Positions 1 through 9,785 of a stretch of DNA of 64,000 bases are shown here, piece by piece. The position numbers and the translations under genes are program-made. The stretch comes from Maritimibacter sp. DP1N21-5 (GTDB lineage: Bacteria; Pseudomonadota; Alphaproteobacteria; Rhodobacterales; Rhodobacteraceae). Numbering within the stretch: position 1 is the first letter of the stretch; each line of letters opens with the position of its first letter. The DNA lies in the NCBI RefSeq assembly GCF_019218295.1, contig NZ_JAHUZF010000006.1, forward strand, positions 372,001 to 436,000. The letters run 5' to 3'. Below the pieces are notes generated by a model. It saw only the letters and a program-made list of their open reading frames with translations, was not told the origin of the DNA and did not search any database.

Positions 1-1476
1 ATCGCGATCTTTGCCGACTACGATGTGGACGGCGGAAGCTCGGCGGCGCTGCTCATCGACTGGCTGCGGCAGATGGGGCGCGAGGCGACGCTCTACATTC
101 CCGACCGGATCGACGAGGGATATGGCCCGAACATCCCGGCGATGGAGATGCTGGCCGCCCGCCATTCGCTCATCATCTGTGTGGATTGCGGGACGTTGTC
201 GCATGAGCCCATCGCGGCGGCGGTCGCCAAGGGGGCGGATGTGATCGTGCTCGACCACCATCTGGGCGGCGAGACCCTGCCTCCGGCGCTCGCCGTCGTG
301 AACCCGAACCGGCAGGACGAGGTCGACGCGCCGGGCTACCTTTGTGCCGCAGGGGTCGTGTTCCTGATGCTGGTCGAGGCCGGGCGGCAGTTGCGCGAGG
401 CCGGCAAGCGCGGGCCCGATCTCATGGCGATGCTCGACCTCGTGGCGCTCGCTACCGTGGCCGATGTCGCACCACTTGTCGGCGCGAACCGGGCGCTGGT
501 GGTGCAGGGGCTCAAGGTCATGGCGCGGCGGGCGCGGCCCGGGCTGGTCGCGCTGTCCGACGTGGCACGGATGAACGAGGCGCCGCGCCCCTATCATCTC
601 GGCTTCCTTCTTGGCCCTCGCGTCAACGCAGGCGGGCGGATCGGGGCGGCGGACCTTGGCGCGCGGCTCCTGTCGACCACCGACCCGCAAGAGGCGATGG
701 GGCTGGCCGCGAAACTCGACGCGCTCAATTCGGAACGGCGCGAGATCGAGGAACAGGTGCGCATCGCCGCGCTGGATCAGGCCGAGATGCGCGGCCTTGA
801 CGCGCCGCTCGTCTGGGCGGCGGGCGAGGGCTGGCACCCCGGTGTTGTCGGTATCGTCGCCTCAAGGCTCAAGGATTTCGCCCATCGCCCCGCCATCGTG
901 ATCGGCTTCGATGGCGACGAAGGGAAGGGATCGGGCCGCTCGATCTCGGGCGTGGACCTTGGCGCGTCGATCCAGAAACTGGCCGCCGAGGGGCTGATCG
1001 AGCGGGGCGGCGGGCACAAGATGGCAGCAGGCCTGTCGTTGTCACGTGCGCAGCTCGAGCCCGCGATGGCGCGGCTGGCCGAGTTGCTCGACCGTCAGGG
1101 CGCGGGGGCAGGGGGGCCACGCGCGCTCGCCGTCGATGCGCTCCTCATGCCCGGGGCCGCGACGGTAGACCTGATCGAGGCGATCGAAACCGCGGGGCCT
1201 TTCGGCGCTGGCGCACCCGGGCCGCGTGTGGCCTTTCCCGAGGTGAGCATCGGTTTTGCCAAGCGTGTGGGCGAGAAACATCTCAAGGTGAGCCTCGGCG
1301 ACGGGCTCGGCGCGAAGCTCGAGGCCATCGCCTTCGGTGCCTTCGACAGCCCGCTCGGCGCGGCGCTCGAAGGCCACGGCGGTGCGCGTTTCCATCTGGC
1401 CGGACGGCTCGAGATCAATCACTGGAACGGCCGCGCGATCCCGCAACTCCGGCTCGAGGATGCCGCGCGCGCCTGA
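1..1476 (+). CDS. recJ: Single-stranded-DNA-specific exonuclease RecJ (5'-truncated by window edge)
   Basis: RecJ degrades single-stranded DNA 5' to 3' in RecF-type recombination and repair. The frame is open from base 1, so the N-terminus lies outside the window; about 491 residues are visible, against 560-600 usual for the family. In the visible frame, motif I DYDVDG is at residues 6-11, VDCG at 61-64 and the diagnostic DHH at 85-87. These supply the metal ligands of the DHH phosphoesterase core. The DHHA1 signature GGGHKMAAG lies near residue 340, and the remaining C-terminal part fits the RecJ OB-fold. The TGA stop is clean and no frameshift is seen. Identification is by motif order and is firm. 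The next feature downstream is tRNA-Glu on the same strand. Confidence 0.95.
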   Translation: MAIFADYDVDGGSSAALLIDWLRQMGREATLYIPDRIDEGYGPNIPAMEMLAARHSLIICVDCGTLSHEPIAAAVAKGADVIVLDHHLGGETLPPALAVVNPNRQDEVDAPGYLCAAGVVFLMLVEAGRQLREAGKRGPDLMAMLDLVALATVADVAPLVGANRALVVQGLKVMARRARPGLVALSDVARMNEAPRPYHLGFLLGPRVNAGGRIGAADLGARLLSTTDPQEAMGLAAKLDALNSERREIEEQVRIAALDQAEMRGLDAPLVWAAGEGWHPGVVGIVASRLKDFAHRPAIVIGFDGDEGKGSGRSISGVDLGASIQKLAAEGLIERGGGHKMAAGLSLSRAQLEPAMARLAELLDRQGAGAGGPRALAVDALLMPGAATVDLIEAIETAGPFGAGAPGPRVAFPEVSIGFAKRVGEKHLKVSLGDGLGAKLEAIAFGAFDSPLGAALEGHGGARFHLAGRLEINHWNGRAIPQLRLEDAARA

Positions 1477-1648
1477 AGGTGTGGTGGACGGGCCGAGCCG
1501 GGGCGGACGAGTCGCCCCTGCCGCGCATGGCACGTGGTATGGAACGTGTTTCAAAGGACGGGACAGGACGAATGCCCTTGTTTGCAAGGGGTCCCGGCGC
1601 ACCTTCCGGCGCTCGAGAAAAATTCTTCGCAATCCCGGTTTTTTCCTC

Positions 1649-1677
1649 TTGCTCTCCCGCCGCCGTTTTCTTAGAAC
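1649..1677 (+). promoter_or_regulatory. Putative sigma-70 promoter of tRNA-Glu
   Basis: A -35-like TTGCTC (1649-1654) is followed after 17 bases by a -10-like TAGAAC (1672-1677), placing transcription start roughly 12 bases before the tRNA. Both hexamers deviate from consensus, so this is a position-based suggestion. The rest of 1477-1695 shows no coding frame I would support. Confidence 0.4.
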
Positions 1678-1695
1678 CCGCCTCACGCCAAGCGC

Positions 1696-1770
1696 GGCCC
1701 GTTCGTCTATCGGTTAGGACGCCAGGTTTTCAACCTGGAAAGAGGGGTTCGATTCCCCTACGGGCTGCCA
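1696..1770 (+). tRNA. tRNA-Glu (anticodon TTC)
   Basis: A complete cloverleaf can be folded. The 7-bp acceptor stem pairs 1696-1702 with 1760-1766, including a G-U at the first pair. The D arm contains GGTTAGGA. The anticodon stem CCAGG/CCTGG encloses loop TTTTCAA with anticodon TTC at 1729-1731. The T arm contains GGTTCGATTCC, the discriminator is G, and CCA is encoded at 1768-1770. Anticodon TTC reads GAA/GAG glutamate codons. Confidence 0.97.
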
Positions 1771-2055
1771 TTTTCCCGCAGTATCGCCTTCCCATTCCCG
1801 CGTCTGCGGAACCGTCTTGCGTCGTCCCAAGGATCGTTCTGCGATGTCCGCGCAGCGGCGCCCGGCCGTCGCCGCCAAGTCGCGCGCTCATGCTGTCCCA
1901 TCCGAAATATGTCGCAAAAAGAGGCAGTTGCGCACGCGTGCGGTGCGCTGCCCCTTTCAGCCCCGGACGCCCCGCCTCCGACTATTGTCTGGACTTTGGA
2001 AAGGTGAAACTCTGACCGGGACCCAGCGTGCGTTTCCCCAGACCGAAGAGAGCAC

Positions 2056-5000
2056 ATGTCCATCAACGCGGCCATCTACCACCTGACCCATTATGTCTAC
2101 GACCGCCCGGTGCAACTGGGCCCGCAGCTCATTCGCCTGCGCCCCGCACCGCATTCCAGGACCCGGGTGATCTCGCATTCGCTCAAGGTCAGCCCCGGCG
2201 GTCATTTCGTGAACCACCAGCAGGACCCCTATGGCAACTGGCTGGCCCGGTTCGTGTTCCCGGAGCCCGTGCGCGAGTTCAAGATCGAGGTCGATCTGGT
2301 CGCCGATATGACCGTCTACAACCCCTTCGATTTCTTCGTGAACGAAGAGGCGCAGGAATGGCCGTTCGACTATCCCGACGAATTTCTCTCCGACCTGTCG
2401 ATCTACCGCACGCCCGAGCCTCTTAGCCCGAAGGTGAAGGCCTTTGTCGACAGTATCGACAAGACGCCGCGGGGCACGGTGAACATGCTCGTCGACATCA
2501 ATGCCCGGCTCGAGCAGGAGATCGGCTATGTCATCCGGATGGAGCCGGGGGTGCAGACGCCGGAAGAGACACTGACCCTCGCCAAGGGGTCCTGCCGCGA
2601 CACCTCCTGGCTTCTGGTCAACGTGCTGCGGCATCTGGGTTTCGCCGCGCGGTTCTGTTCGGGCTATCTCATTCAGCTCAAGCCTGATCTCGTGTCGCTG
2701 GACGGGCCGGCGGGGACCGATCACGACTTCACCGACCTGCATGCCTGGTGCGAAGTGTTTCTGCCCGGCGCGGGCTGGATCGGGCTCGACCCGACCTCGG
2801 GGCTCCTGACCGGCGAGAGCCATATCCCCCTGTCAGCGACACCGCATTACCGCAACGCCGCCCCCATCGTGGGCGGCTATTCCGCCCCTGCGGACACCCA
2901 GACGACGTTTCACTTCGACATGAAGGTCAATCGCGTTTCCGAGCATCCGCGCATTACCAAGCCCTTCTCGGACGAGGCCTGGGAGGCGCTCGATGCGCTC
3001 GGTCACACGGTGGACGAAGCGCTCGCGAAACAGGACATGCGGCTGACTATGGGAGGCGAGCCCACCTTTGTCTCCATCGACGATTTCGAGAGCGACGAGT
3101 GGAACACCGCCGCCGTGGGGCCGACCAAGCGTGACCGGGCGGATGTCCTGATCCGCAAGCTGCGCGACCGCTTCGCGCCGGGCGGTTTCCTGCATTATGG
3201 GCAGGGCAAATGGTATCCGGGCGAAACCCTGCCGCGCTGGACCTTCTCGCTCTACTGGCGGCGCGACGGCAAGCCCGTGTGGTCCGACGAGACGCTGATC
3301 GCCGAAGAAGGGCAGGAGGGCGCGACGGGGGATCAGGCGAGCGCTTTCATGGAGCGCTTCGCCCAGAATCTCGGGATCGAGCCGGGCCACGTGCAACCGA
3401 CCTATGAGGATCCGGCGGAGTGGATCCTCAAGGAAGCGGACCTTCCGCTCAACGTGACGCCGCGGGATTCCAAGCTCAAGGACCCGGAGACAAGGGCGCG
3501 GATCGCCAAGGTCTTCGCGCGCGGACTCGAAAACCCGGCGGGATTCGTCCTGCCGGTGCAGCGCTGGCAATCCAAGGCCACCGGCACCCGCTGGATGAGC
3601 GAGAAGTGGAAGACACGGCGCGGGCATTTGTTCCTCGTGCCCGGTGACAGTCCGGTGGGATTTCGTCTGCCGCTGGGCAGTCTGCCCCATATCTCGGCGG
3701 CTGATTACCCCTATATCAACGTGCAGGACCCGACCATCGCGCGCGCGCCGCTGCCCGACTATCACGCAAGCCGCGCCGCCGTGATCGCCGAGATCGACCG
3801 GATCGCACGCGAAGAGCTTTCCGCGCCGGAGGTGACCGAGACCCGGGAGCAGCCGGTGTCCGCGGTCAAGGAAGCCGAGGCGACCGAACATCAGGAGATC
3901 GTCGAGCAATACCTCGATGCGGGCGGCGGACGGGTGCGCACCGCCATCGCCTGCGAGCCGCGCGACGGGCGGCTGTGCCTTTTCATGCCGCCGGTCGAGG
4001 CGCTTGAGGATTATCTCGAGCTGATCGCGGTGGCCGAAGGGACGGCGAAATCCCTGAAGCTTCCGCTGCATATCGAAGGCTACACCCCGCCCGGTGACCC
4101 GCGGCTGAACGTGATCCGAGTGGCCCCCGACCCGGGGGTGATCGAGGTGAACATCCACCCGGCGACCAACTGGGCGGAATGCGTGGCGATTACCAACGGC
4201 GTCTACGAGGATGCCCGCCAGTCGCGGCTGGGTGCCGACAAGTTCATGATCGACGGCAAGCATACGGGCACCGGCGGCGGCAACCACGTCGTCGTCGGCG
4301 GCATGACCACGAACGACAGCCCCTTCCTGCGGCGACCCGACCTGCTCAAGTCGCTGATCCTGCACTGGCAGCGCCATCCCTCGATGTCGTATCTTTTCTC
4401 CGGTCTTTTCATCGGGCCGACGTCTCAAGCCCCCCGGATCGACGAGGCGCGGCATGATACGCTCTATGAACTCGAGATCGCGCTCGACCAGATCGGCGGG
4501 CCCGAGGACGGGCCGCCCGCGCTGCCCTGGCTGACGGACCGGCTCCTGCGCAACATCCTGATCGACGTCACGGGCAACACCCACCGGGCCGAGATCTGCA
4601 TTGACAAGCTCTATTCGCCGGACGGACCCACCGGGCGGCTGGGGCTCGTTGAATTCCGGGGGTTCGAGATGCCGCCGGACGCCAAGATGAGCCTGGCCCA
4701 ACAGGTGCTGATCCGGGCGCTTCTGGCCCGCTACGGGGACAAGCCCGCGACGGGCAAGCCGGTGCGTTGGGGCACGACGCTCCACGACCGGTTCATGCTG
4801 CCCTATTTCGTCTGGCAGGACTTCCTCGACGTGCTGCGCGACTTGTCGGCCCATGGCTTCGACATGCGGTCGGAGTGGTACGAGGCGCAGAAGGAGTTCC
4901 GCTTCCCCTTCGCGGGCGAGGTCGAATACGAGGGCGTGCATCTGGAACTCAGGCAGGCGCTCGAACCCTGGCACGTGCTGGGCGAGCGCGGGGCGATCGG

Positions 5001-5451
5001 TGGCACCGTGCGCTATACCGACAGCTCGGTGGAGCGGATGCAGGTGCAGCTGACGGCCACAGAACCTGGGCGCTACATCGTCACCTGCAACCAGCGCGCG
5101 CTGCCCCTGACCCGGACCGACCAAAGCGGGGTGAGCGTGGCGGGCGTGCGCTTCAAGGCCTGGCAACCGGCCGAGGCGCTTCACCCGGTCCTGCCGGTGA
5201 ACGCGCCGCTCGTCTTTGACATTTTCGACACATGGACCGGCCGCGCGCTGGGCGGATGCACCTATCACGTGGCACATCCGGGCGGGCGCAGCTATGACAC
5301 CTTCCCAGTGAACGGAAACGAAGCGGATGCGCGGCGGCTGGCCAGATTCGAGAAGCTCGGCCACACCCCGGGAACCTACTGGCCCGCGCCCGAGGTCCCG
5401 CATCCCGAGTTTCCGATGACGCTGGACTTGCGGCGCAGGTCCGGTCTCTAG
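2056..5451 (+). CDS. Transglutaminase-like protein with C-terminal DUF2126
   Basis: Large protein of 1131 residues. The N-terminal ~100 residues match the bacterial transglutaminase N-terminal domain. A papain-fold transglutaminase core follows, with the catalytic triad visible as C180 (GSCRD), H229 (DLHAW) and D245 (GLDPT). The remainder, about 290-1130, is DUF2126, a region almost always found with this core and without assigned activity. There is no signal peptide or membrane segment, so it is probably cytoplasmic. It begins a tight same-strand cluster with an ATP-grasp/alpha-E protein and a second transglutaminase. Such sets have been proposed from genome comparison to make or modify peptides through amide-bond chemistry, but no substrate is known. 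The family call is firm; function is inference. Confidence 0.9.
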   Translation: MSINAAIYHLTHYVYDRPVQLGPQLIRLRPAPHSRTRVISHSLKVSPGGHFVNHQQDPYGNWLARFVFPEPVREFKIEVDLVADMTVYNPFDFFVNEEAQEWPFDYPDEFLSDLSIYRTPEPLSPKVKAFVDSIDKTPRGTVNMLVDINARLEQEIGYVIRMEPGVQTPEETLTLAKGSCRDTSWLLVNVLRHLGFAARFCSGYLIQLKPDLVSLDGPAGTDHDFTDLHAWCEVFLPGAGWIGLDPTSGLLTGESHIPLSATPHYRNAAPIVGGYSAPADTQTTFHFDMKVNRVSEHPRITKPFSDEAWEALDALGHTVDEALAKQDMRLTMGGEPTFVSIDDFESDEWNTAAVGPTKRDRADVLIRKLRDRFAPGGFLHYGQGKWYPGETLPRWTFSLYWRRDGKPVWSDETLIAEEGQEGATGDQASAFMERFAQNLGIEPGHVQPTYEDPAEWILKEADLPLNVTPRDSKLKDPETRARIAKVFARGLENPAGFVLPVQRWQSKATGTRWMSEKWKTRRGHLFLVPGDSPVGFRLPLGSLPHISAADYPYINVQDPTIARAPLPDYHASRAAVIAEIDRIAREELSAPEVTETREQPVSAVKEAEATEHQEIVEQYLDAGGGRVRTAIACEPRDGRLCLFMPPVEALEDYLELIAVAEGTAKSLKLPLHIEGYTPPGDPRLNVIRVAPDPGVIEVNIHPATNWAECVAITNGVYEDARQSRLGADKFMIDGKHTGTGGGNHVVVGGMTTNDSPFLRRPDLLKSLILHWQRHPSMSYLFSGLFIGPTSQAPRIDEARHDTLYELEIALDQIGGPEDGPPALPWLTDRLLRNILIDVTGNTHRAEICIDKLYSPDGPTGRLGLVEFRGFEMPPDAKMSLAQQVLIRALLARYGDKPATGKPVRWGTTLHDRFMLPYFVWQDFLDVLRDLSAHGFDMRSEWYEAQKEFRFPFAGEVEYEGVHLELRQALEPWHVLGERGAIGGTVRYTDSSVERMQVQLTATEPGRYIVTCNQRALPLTRTDQSGVSVAGVRFKAWQPAEALHPVLPVNAPLVFDIFDTWTGRALGGCTYHVAHPGGRSYDTFPVNGNEADARRLARFEKLGHTPGTYWPAPEVPHPEFPMTLDLRRRSGL

Positions 5452-5490
5452 TGGGCGGACCGACGCGGAATAGGGAGGGAGAAGACAGAC

Positions 5491-7896
5491 ATGCAAACCC
5501 TTCCGACCGCGCTGACGGATGAGGAGTTCGCGCGGCTCCTGGGCGATTACACCTGCCGAGAGGGCGTCGCGGACGAGTTGTTTCAGGCCGACGGCACCCT
5601 CAGGCCGGTCTGGCGTCCGCTCCTCAAGGCGATTGCCGAGATGTCGGGCGAGGAACTCGACTTGTCGACGGCGCGGGCCGACCAGTATCTGCGCGATGCA
5701 GGCGTTTATTTCCGGCAGTATGGCAAGACGGGCTCCGCTGAACGTGACTGGCCCCTGTCGCATCTGCCGCTCGTGCTCGACGGCGAAGAATGGCGCGGGA
5801 TCGAGACGGCGCTGATCGAGCGCGCCGAATTGCTCGAAGCGATGATGGCCGACATCTATGGCGAGGGGCGACTGGTCGCGGATGGCCTCCTGCCGCCCTC
5901 CATGCTCGCCTCGAACCCGGAGTGGCTTCGGCCCATGGTCGGTGTCCGGCCGCGCGGCGGGTATTTCCTGCATCATGTCGCCTTCGATATCGGACGCGGA
6001 CCAGGGGGCGACTGGTGGGTCATGGGCGACCGCACGCAGGCGCCATCGGGATCGGGTTTCGCGCTCGAGACCCGGATGGCCACCAACCGGGCCTTTTCCA
6101 AGATCATCCGGAAGGCCAATGTCAGGCGGCTCGCGAGTTTCTATCGCCATTTCCGCGATGCGCTTCAGGGCATGACGACAACGTCGTCAAGCCGGGTCGG
6201 CATCCTGACCCCCGGGCCGCTGAACGACACCTACTTCGAACACGCTTATATCGCACGCTACCTCGGGTTCTCGCTCATGCAAGGGAGCGACCTGACCGTG
6301 CAGGACGGCAAGCTCATGGTGCGCACCGTGAACGGGCTGAACCCGGTCGAGGTGCTCTGGCGGCGGATGGATTCGGGCTGGATCGACCCGCTCGAGCTTG
6401 AAGAAGGGTCGCAGATCGGCACCCCCGGCATGGTCGACGCGCTTCGCAATGAGGCGTTCACCATGGTCAACGCTTTGGGGTCCGGCGTGCTCGAGGCGCG
6501 CGCGATGATGGCTTTCACCCCGCGCATCGCCCGTCATATCCTGGGCCACCCCCTGACCATGCCGAACATCGCCACCTGGTGGTGCGGTGACGAGGCGGCG
6601 CGCGAGTACGCAATCAAGAACCTCGACCGCATGATCCTTGACGACGCCATGTCGACGCGGCTGCCCGCGGATCAAGGGCCGATGGCGGTTGTCGGCGGCA
6701 CGACGACGGGCGGCAAGCCGGTCAACCCCGACTGGGTGCGCCAGAACGGCGCGCATCTCGCCGCACAGGAAAACCTGTCGCTTTCGACGGCCCCCGCGTT
6801 GGTCAAGGGCCGGCTCGAGGCGCGGCCCATGTCGCTGCGTGTCTTCCTCGCCCGCTCCATCGGCGGATGGCGGGTCATGCCCGGCGGCTTTGCCCGCATC
6901 GGATCGCCCGACACGGGGCACGACGTTGCGATGCAACGGGGCGGGTCGGTGGCCGATGTCTGGGTCGTCTCGGAGAGCCCTGCCGATGCCGACCGGGAAA
7001 CGCTCTTGCCGGCTTCGGGCACCGCCTACAAGCGCTCGGACCTTGGGGTCTTGCCCTCGACCGCGGCCGACAACCTGCTGTGGCTCGGGCGCTATGTCGA
7101 ACGGGTCGAGTTCAACATCCGGCTGATCCGCGCCTATCACCTGAGGCTGGCCGAAATGGGGACCGGGGAATACCCGATCACCGAATTCATCGCGAAACAA
7201 TTGTCCTTCAGCGGGATTGATGCCGCCGAGCCGATCCCGCAGCAGCTGACTGCCGATCTCGCCGCCGCGCTCCGCTCGGCAGGGGCGGTCAGGGACCGCT
7301 TCTCGGTCGACGGCTGGAACGCGCTGGTCGACCTGCAACGCACGCTGGCCGATTTCGCCGAGCGTGTGTCGGCTGGGGACGACGCGGCGCGGGCCTATTC
7401 CGTGCTCCTGCGCAAGATCGTCGGGTTTTCGGGGCTCGTTCACGAGAACATGTATCGCTTCATGGGCTGGCGGTTCCTGAGCCTTGGGCGGGCCATCGAG
7501 CGAGGGCTCGACACGCTGTCGCTCGTGCGGGCCTGCGTGGACGCGAAAGCGCCAGCGGGTGCCTTCGACCTTGCCATCGAGGTCGGCGACAGCGTCATGA
7601 CCCACCGCCGCCGCTATACGGTCGAGACCGACCGGCGCACGGTGATCGAGCTTTTGCTTCTGGACGACATGAACCCCCGGTCCGTGCATCTGCAATTCGA
7701 GGCGCTCAGGGAACATGCCGACTATCTTCCGCACCCCGAGGATGACCGGATGACGCCGTTTCAGGTGCGTGTGGTCGAACTCGTTACCCGGCTCGCCTCG
7801 GTCCGGGCCGAGGACGTGACCGACCGGACGCTCGACCGCCTGATCCGCGACAGCAGCCAGCTCCACATGCTGCTCGACGCGAATTACCTTCACTGA
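5491..7896 (+). CDS. Circularly permuted ATP-grasp protein fused to an alpha-E domain
   Basis: 801-residue protein. The first ~470 residues match the circularly permuted ATP-grasp family (older DUF404/DUF407), with the typical run DRTQAPSGSGFALETRMATNR around residues 174-194 and VVGGTTTGGKPV near 400. The C-terminal ~290 residues, from about 510 (LLWLGRYVERVE), are the all-helical alpha-E domain (DUF403). In many genomes these are two adjacent genes; here they are one polypeptide. ATP-grasp enzymes activate carboxylates as acyl-phosphates and join them to amines, so a peptide or amide ligase role is likely, with alpha-E as a partner domain. It lies 39 bases after the DUF2126 gene, with an AGGGAGGGAG ribosome site upstream, and 24 bases before the second transglutaminase. 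Confidence 0.9.
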   Translation: MQTLPTALTDEEFARLLGDYTCREGVADELFQADGTLRPVWRPLLKAIAEMSGEELDLSTARADQYLRDAGVYFRQYGKTGSAERDWPLSHLPLVLDGEEWRGIETALIERAELLEAMMADIYGEGRLVADGLLPPSMLASNPEWLRPMVGVRPRGGYFLHHVAFDIGRGPGGDWWVMGDRTQAPSGSGFALETRMATNRAFSKIIRKANVRRLASFYRHFRDALQGMTTTSSSRVGILTPGPLNDTYFEHAYIARYLGFSLMQGSDLTVQDGKLMVRTVNGLNPVEVLWRRMDSGWIDPLELEEGSQIGTPGMVDALRNEAFTMVNALGSGVLEARAMMAFTPRIARHILGHPLTMPNIATWWCGDEAAREYAIKNLDRMILDDAMSTRLPADQGPMAVVGGTTTGGKPVNPDWVRQNGAHLAAQENLSLSTAPALVKGRLEARPMSLRVFLARSIGGWRVMPGGFARIGSPDTGHDVAMQRGGSVADVWVVSESPADADRETLLPASGTAYKRSDLGVLPSTAADNLLWLGRYVERVEFNIRLIRAYHLRLAEMGTGEYPITEFIAKQLSFSGIDAAEPIPQQLTADLAAALRSAGAVRDRFSVDGWNALVDLQRTLADFAERVSAGDDAARAYSVLLRKIVGFSGLVHENMYRFMGWRFLSLGRAIERGLDTLSLVRACVDAKAPAGAFDLAIEVGDSVMTHRRRYTVETDRRTVIELLLLDDMNPRSVHLQFEALREHADYLPHPEDDRMTPFQVRVVELVTRLASVRAEDVTDRTLDRLIRDSSQLHMLLDANYLH

Positions 7897-7920
7897 CATC
7901 GTGATTTCATAAGCCGCACA

Positions 7921-8817
7921 ATGCTTTACGACATCCGCCTTTCCATCGACTACCACTATGACGCCGCCGCCGACAGCGGGCGCCATGTGCTTCGAATGCT
8001 GCCGCGCACCATCGAAGGCGTGCAGCGTGTCGTGGCCGCCTCGCTGGACTGTGACCCACTTCCGGTGGAGCGCAGCGACCGTGTCGATTTCTTCGGCAAT
8101 GCCGTCTCGACGCTCCGCTACGACCGCCCCTTGGAGCGCGAGTCCTTTCTCATGCGGGCGCGGGTCGAGCGGTTGCCGGGGCAGGGGACGGCGGGAGCCC
8201 CAACGTCGCTCGGCGCGCTCCCGGCCGAACTCGCCGTGCTTCGCGACATCGGACCCGACAGTCCGCAGCATTATCTCGCACCCTCGCCGCGCGTGGGCTT
8301 CGACGCGGGCGTCACAGACTGGGCCATGACGACCACGGCGGGCGCGTCCGACGTGCGCGACGCGGCCTGGCGGGTCTGCAGCGGCCTTCACGCCGAGATG
8401 GCATTCGATCCCGAGGTTACCGCCGTCGATACGCCCCTGGCCGAGGCCTTTGCCGCCCGGCACGGGGTCTGTCAGGACTTCACCCATATCATGATCGGCG
8501 CCCTGCGCGTGCTGGGCATCCCGGCGGGCTATGTCTCGGGCTTTCTGCGGACAAATCCGCCAGAGGGACAGGCGCGGCTCGAAGGTGCCGATGCGATGCA
8601 CGCCTGGGTCCGGGCCTGGTGCGGCCGTGATGCGGGATGGATCGAGTTCGATCCGACAAACGACATGGTGGCCGGCGAGGATCACGTGGTGGTTGCCTTC
8701 GGGCGCGACTATTTCGACGTGGCACCGATCAAGGGCAACATGCGCACCTCCGGCGGACAGAAGAGCCGTCAGCGCGTCGACATGATCCCACAGGACGAGG
8801 GCGGGCCCGCCACTTAG
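7921..8817 (+). CDS. Transglutaminase family protein
   Basis: 298-residue protein with the bacterial transglutaminase N-terminal domain (about 1-85) and a transglutaminase-like cysteine core. The triad is visible: C184 in HGVCQDF, H227 in MHAWV, and D244 in FDPTND. This is the compact family usually paired with ATP-grasp/alpha-E genes. It is soluble with no signal peptide. It is the third gene of the cluster, 24 bases after the ATP-grasp gene, and probably co-transcribed. In other genomes a proteasome-like NTN peptidase (Anbu) often accompanies these genes, but none is in this window. It may hydrolyse or transfer an amide made or used by the ATP-grasp partner; the substrate is unknown. Confidence 0.9.
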   Translation: MLYDIRLSIDYHYDAAADSGRHVLRMLPRTIEGVQRVVAASLDCDPLPVERSDRVDFFGNAVSTLRYDRPLERESFLMRARVERLPGQGTAGAPTSLGALPAELAVLRDIGPDSPQHYLAPSPRVGFDAGVTDWAMTTTAGASDVRDAAWRVCSGLHAEMAFDPEVTAVDTPLAEAFAARHGVCQDFTHIMIGALRVLGIPAGYVSGFLRTNPPEGQARLEGADAMHAWVRAWCGRDAGWIEFDPTNDMVAGEDHVVVAFGRDYFDVAPIKGNMRTSGGQKSRQRVDMIPQDEGGPAT

Positions 8818-8970
8818 CCCCAAGTTCGACGTTTCTTTTTCTGCGGTCCTGCGCGAAGGTTAACACACGTCCTGCGGGAAGCTGTCCGGACCTAGACCTT
8901 ATGCCAATACCCCCTGCGACCCGCGGTGGTTATGGTCGGGTGAAGCAGTCGATGCAGGGCAGGACGAACC

Positions 8971-9696
8971 ATGGGCATGGCACAAGACGCCGCAAGAGGC
9001 CTGAAGCGAACCACGACCATACGGATGGAGGGCGCCTTGAATTCCGCATTGATCGTAGATGACCACCCGCTTTTCTGCGACGCGCTGTCCATGACGCTCC
9101 GGGCGACCATCGGGATCGCCAACGTGGAAACCCGTGGCACGCTTGAAGAGGGGCTCGCTTATCTCGCCGAAGCGGGACCGACGGATGTGATCCTGCTTGA
9201 TCTGAACCTGCCGGATGTGAACGGGCTCGACGGGCTGGTGCGGTTGATCAAGGCCTGTCCCGAAACGCCGGTGGTCATCGTGTCCTCCGTGTCCGAACCC
9301 CGCGTCGTGCGCTCGGCCATCCGGATCGGGGCGGCAGGCTTCTTGCCCAAGCATTCGCCGCGCGACACCTTTCAGAAAGCCTTCGACCAGATCACACGGG
9401 GCGAGGTATATGTCCCCGAGGACGCGCTGAACGATGCCGACCCGAACGCGCCGCTCTCGGCCCGCGAGGATGCGCTCGTCCGGATCAGCCACCTGACCCG
9501 CCAGCAGGCGCGCATCCTGCAGTTGATCTGCGAAGGGCAGATGAACAAGCAAATCGCCTATGAGCTGTCGATCGCGGAGACCACCGTCAAGGCCCATGTG
9601 ACCGCCATCATGCGCAAGCTCGGGGTGCAGAGCCGCACGCAGGCAGTGCTGATCGCGCAGGAGGCGAACTTCAATTCGCTCCTGCCCGACAATTGA
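8971..9696 (+). CDS. LuxR-type two-component response regulator
   Basis: NarL/LuxR-family regulator. The receiver domain shows D30/D31, phosphoacceptor D77 (ILLDLNLPDVNG) and K127 (FLPKHS); the C-terminal LuxR helix-turn-helix occupies about 177-235. Counting is from the ATG at 8971, which has an AGGA about 8 bases upstream. A TTG at 9037, with GGAGG just before it, would give a more typical receiver start (MNSALIVDDH) and is a serious alternative. It precedes a FIST gene and a soluble hybrid histidine kinase, its likely partner. Known LuxR-type regulators of methanol and alcohol oxidation (FlhR/MxaB, ErbR/ExaE types) and the quinoprotein genes downstream suggest it controls them. Confidence 0.9.
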   Translation: MGMAQDAARGLKRTTTIRMEGALNSALIVDDHPLFCDALSMTLRATIGIANVETRGTLEEGLAYLAEAGPTDVILLDLNLPDVNGLDGLVRLIKACPETPVVIVSSVSEPRVVRSAIRIGAAGFLPKHSPRDTFQKAFDQITRGEVYVPEDALNDADPNAPLSAREDALVRISHLTRQQARILQLICEGQMNKQIAYELSIAETTVKAHVTAIMRKLGVQSRTQAVLIAQEANFNSLLPDN

Positions 9697-9785
9697 CGGG
9701 CCGACAATCGAAGGGGCAGACAACCGACTTGCCAGACAGCTGACGACCGTTCAGGCTGCGCATCGGGGAAGGAGGAGCCCCAGAC

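Noticed and set aside
1758..2075. 105-residue open frame on the minus strand overlapping tRNA-Glu
   Set aside because: It covers the tRNA and the start of the DUF2126 gene, has no recognisable domain and looks like a GC-rich shadow frame.
2833..6150. 1105-residue open frame opposite the transglutaminase and ATP-grasp genes
   Set aside because: It lies antisense to two genes with clear domains and intact catalytic motifs; its Arg/His/Gly-rich composition is typical of antisense frames in GC-rich DNA.
6187..8823. 878-residue minus-strand open frame
   Set aside because: Antisense to the ATP-grasp/alpha-E and transglutaminase genes, with no domain and Arg/His/Gly-rich low-complexity composition.
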